A stretch of DNA of 64,000 nt, taken from Tachypleus tridentatus. Lineage: Eukaryota; Arthropoda; Merostomata; Xiphosura; Limulidae. The translations under genes and the position numbers were made by a program. Under the pieces are notes generated by a model. That model made no database searches, was not told the origin of the DNA, and worked only from the letters and a program-made list of their open reading frames with translations. Each line of letters opens with the position of its first letter. Within the stretch, counting starts at the first letter, position 1. Shown here piece after piece: positions 60,405 through 64,000 of this stretch. Where the stretch lies: the NCBI RefSeq assembly GCF_004210375.1, contig NC_134830.1, positions 48,737,094 through 48,801,093 of the forward strand, in the 5' to 3' direction.

Positions 60405-63400
60405 CTTTAACATAACGCAATGAAAACATTATTTATAACTGTAAACAATACTGCTAAACAATGTACGAAACACGTGTTTTATAGTATATAATGAAAACTT
60501 GGCTGCTGTTTCTTACTCTTAATAATAAGTAAAAACAGTACTGTTAAACAATGTACGAAACACGTGTTTTATAGTATATAATGAAAACTTGGATGCTGTT
60601 TCTTACTCTTAATAATAAGTAAAAACAGTACTGTTAAACAATGTACGAAACACGTGTTTTATAGTATATAATAAAAACTTTGTTGCTCTTTCTTACTCTT
60701 AATAATAAGAAAAAACAGTACTGTTAAAAAATGTACGAAACACGTGTTTCGTAATATATAGTGAAAACTTGGCCTCTATTTGTAACTGTTAACAATAATT
60801 ATAAACTGTGGTGTTATACTACGTAAGAAACAGTGTTTTGTAGTATATAAATAAAACTTGGTCTCTGTTTATAAGTGTTAACAATAATCATAAACAGTAT
60901 TGTCAAACAATGTGCCAAAAACGTGTTTTGTGGTATATATTGAAAATTTGACCTATCTTTGTAACTGTTAACAATAATTATAAACAGTACTTTTAAACAA
61001 CGTACCAAAGACGTGTTTGGTAGAATATAATGAAATCTTGGCCTCTGTTTCTAACTCTTAACAATAATTAAAAACAGTACTGTTAAACAATGTACCAAAC
61101 ACGTGTTTAGTAGTATATAATGAAAACTTGTTCTATGTTTAAAACTATTAACAATAACTATAAAAAGTACTATTAAACAATCCACCTAATCCGTGTTTTC
61201 TAGAATATAATGATAACTTGGCGTCAATTTGTAACAGTTAACAATAATTACAAAAAGTACAGTTAAACAATGTACCAAACACGTGTTTCGTAATATATAG
61301 TGAAAACTTTGCCTCTGTTTGTTACTCTTAACAATAATTATAAACACTACTTTTAAAGAAAGTACCAAACACATGTTTCGTAGAGTATATTAAAACTTGG
61401 TGTCTGTTTGTAACTCTTAGCAATAATTATAAACAGTACTGTTAAAGGAAGTACCAAACACGTGTTTTGTACCATGTAATGAATACTTTACTTCTCTTGT
61501 AACTGTTAACAATAATTGTAACAAGTACTGTTAAACAATGTACCACACACCTGTTTTGTAGTATATTATAAACACTGGGCTCTGTTTCTAACTGTTAACA
61601 GTAATAATAAACAGTACTGTTAAACAATGTATCAAAAACGTGTTTTGTATATAATGAAAACTTGTTCTCTGTTTGTAAATGTTAACAATACTTAGAAACA
61701 ATCTGTTAAACAATGTAGGAAACATATGTTTTGTAGTATATAATGAAATCTTGAACTCTACTTGTAACTGTTAACAATAATTATAAACAGTACTGTTAAA
61801 CAATGTACCAAACACGATATTTGAAGTATGTAATGAAACTTATTTCCTGTTTGTAACTATTATGAATAATTACAAAGAATACTGTTAAATAACGTACCAA
61901 ACATGTGTTTTGTTGTATAAAATGAAACCTTGGTCAATGTTTGTAACTGTTATCAATAATTATAAGCACTACTATAAAACAGTGTACCAAACACGTGTTT
62001 CATAGTGTATAATGAAAACTTAGTCTCTGTTTGTGACTTTGAACATTAATTATAAACAGCATTGTTGAACAATGTACCAAACAAATGTTCTGTAGTACGT
62101 AATGAAAACTTGGCCTCTATTTGTAACTCTTAAGAATAATTATAAACCATACTGTTAAACAATGTACCAAACATGTGTATTGTACAATATAATAAAAACG
62201 TGGCCTCTGTTTGCAACTGTTAAAAATAATTATATACAGTAGTGTTAATGAAGGTACCAAACACATGATTTGTAGTAGGTAATAAAAACATGGACCCTGT
62301 TTGTAACTGTTAACAATAATAATAAACAATACTGTTAAGCAACGTACCACACACGTATTTTGTAGTATATAATAAGCACTTGGCCTCTGTTTCTAGCTGT
62401 TAACAATAATTCTATACTTCAGTGTTAAACAATATACCAAACAGCTGTTTTGTAGTATATATAATGAAAACTAGTAATGTTAAACGATGTACCTATAGTG
62501 TTTTGTAGTATATATTAAAAACTTGGCATCTCTTCGTAGCCGACAATAATAATTATAAGCAGTACTGTTAAAAATGTACCAAACACATGATTTGAACTAT
62601 GTAATGGAAACATGACCTATGTTTGTAACTGTTAATAATAGTTATAAACAGTACTTTTAAACAATGAACCAAACACATATTTTGTAGTATATAATGAAAA
62701 CTAGTCCTGTCTTTTTAACAGATAATAATAATTATAAACAGTACTGTTAAAATATGAACCAAAAAGGTGTTTTGACGTACACAATGAAAATTTTTTCTCT
62801 GTTTGTAACTGTTTACAATAATTATAAACAGTACTGTTAAACTATGTGCAAACACTAGTGTTTTAGTATATAGTAAAAACTTTGCCTCTTTTTATATCTT
62901 TTAACTATAATTATTAACATTTTGATCAAATAACGTACTAAACACGTGTTTTGTAGTATATAAAGAAAACTTGACTTTAATTTTTAACTGTTAACATTTA
63001 TTATAAACAGTACTGTTAAACAATGTACCAAGCACGATTTTGTAGTATATACTAAAATCTTGGCCTCTGTTTGTAACTGTTAACAATAATTATAAACAGT
63101 ACTGTTAAACAATGTTCCAAACACATGTTTTGTAGTATATAATGAAAACTTGGTATGTCTTTTGTAACTGTTAACAACAATTACTACTAGTGCTGTAAAA
63201 CAATGTACCAAACACCTGTTTTGTAGCGTATAATAAAAACTGTCTTTGTAGCGGTTATCAATAACTATAAAAAGCAGTGTTAAACATTGTACCAAACACA
63301 TATTTTGTAGTATATATGATGATACTTGGTCTCTGTTTGTAACTATTTACAATAATTATAAACATTACTGTTAAACAATGTTTCAAACACGTGTTTTGTG

Positions 63401-64000
63401 ATATATGATAAAAACTTGGTCTCTGTTTGTAGCTGAGAACAATAATTATAAACAGTACTGCTTTAACAATGCACCAAACACATGATTTGTGGTATGTAAT
63501 GGAAACATGACCACTGTTTCGAACTGTTATCAATAATTATAAACATTACTGTTAAATAATGTACTAAGCACGTGTTTTGTAGTATATAATGAAAACTTGG
63601 CTTCTGTTTTTAACTGTTAACATGTTTTATAAAAGGTGCTGTTAAACAATGTACGAAGCACGTGTTTTGTATTATATGATGAAAATTTGGCTTATCTTGT
63701 GACTGTTAACAATAATTACAACCAGTACTGTTAAAATTAACAGTAACGTTCATTACTCGTGTTTTGTAATATATAACGAAAACTTGGCCTCTGTTTTTAA
63801 CTCTTTCCAATATTTATAAACAGTAGTGCAACACAACGTATTAAACATGTGTTTCGTATTTTATAATGAAAACTTGGGCTCTGTTTGTAACTGTTAACAA
63901 GAATAATAAACGCTACTCTTGAAAAATGTACCAGACTCGTGTTTTGTTGTATATAATGAAAACTTTGCCTCTCTTTCAAACAGTTAACATTTATTATGAC
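60405..64000. repeat. 90-bp minisatellite with CACGTG, >3.6 kb, runs off the window
   Basis: Unit AAACAATGTACCAAACACGT, GTTTTGTAGTATATAATGAA, AACTTGGCCTCTGTTTGTAA, CTGTTAACAATAATTATAAA, CAGTACTGTT (90 bases). About 40 copies. The first three units are nearly identical; later ones diverge. Confidence 0.93.

Overview
This is an AT-rich, intron- and repeat-dominated stretch of an animal nuclear genome. No bacterial or organellar gene organisation is visible. Two tRNA-derived SINE families recur throughout. Their sequence resembles, from memory only, the SINE dispersed through horseshoe crab (Xiphosura) loci, so a chelicerate such as Limulus or Tachypleus is the best guess; this is unproven.

Gene content is very low. 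One convincing host coding exon is present, on the minus strand at 17758-18816. It encodes a 352-residue Ser/Lys/Glu-rich protein of unrecognised family with a hydrophobic C-terminal helix and a terminal RVSF motif. It has a candidate 5' splice acceptor, an upstream mini-ORF and possible poly(A) signals. One GC-richer patch (about 34510-34870) may be a promoter or first exon. Everything else that looks coding belongs to mobile elements.

Layout. 1-13.1 kb: SINE-rich, with a Penelope-type fold-back (3.6-3.8 kb), a decayed LINE reverse transcriptase carrying a SINE (6.6-7.8 kb), a short AT-rich palindrome (11.8 kb) and a Ty3/gypsy-like integrase remnant (12.9 kb). 13.4-16 kb: three minisatellites. 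17.4-19.8 kb: the gene, with a second fold-back just past its stop and a CRE-containing repeat upstream. 20-22.1 kb: a 63-bp minisatellite split by a DNA transposon with CACTATG/CACAATG ends. 22-28 kb: SINEs, short arrays and a duplicated block. 28.4-33 kb: a 47-bp minisatellite split by a ZBED5/GTF2IRD2-like hAT element. 33.7-47 kb: nearly continuous minisatellites. 47.2-48.9 kb: a SINE, then a degenerate Penelope-like retroelement with reverse transcriptase and GIY-YIG remnants. 51-52.9 kb: 29-bp array. 54.2-57.1 kb: 40-bp array split by a 660-bp non-autonomous hAT element. 57.4-58.7 kb: SINEs. 59.2-59.7 kb: 31-bp array. 60.4 kb to the window end: a 90-bp array.

The main themes are more than twenty unrelated minisatellites within 64 kb; three DNA transposons each sitting inside a different minisatellite with an intact target-site duplication; and Penelope-type terminal sequences folding into hammerhead-ribozyme-like structures.
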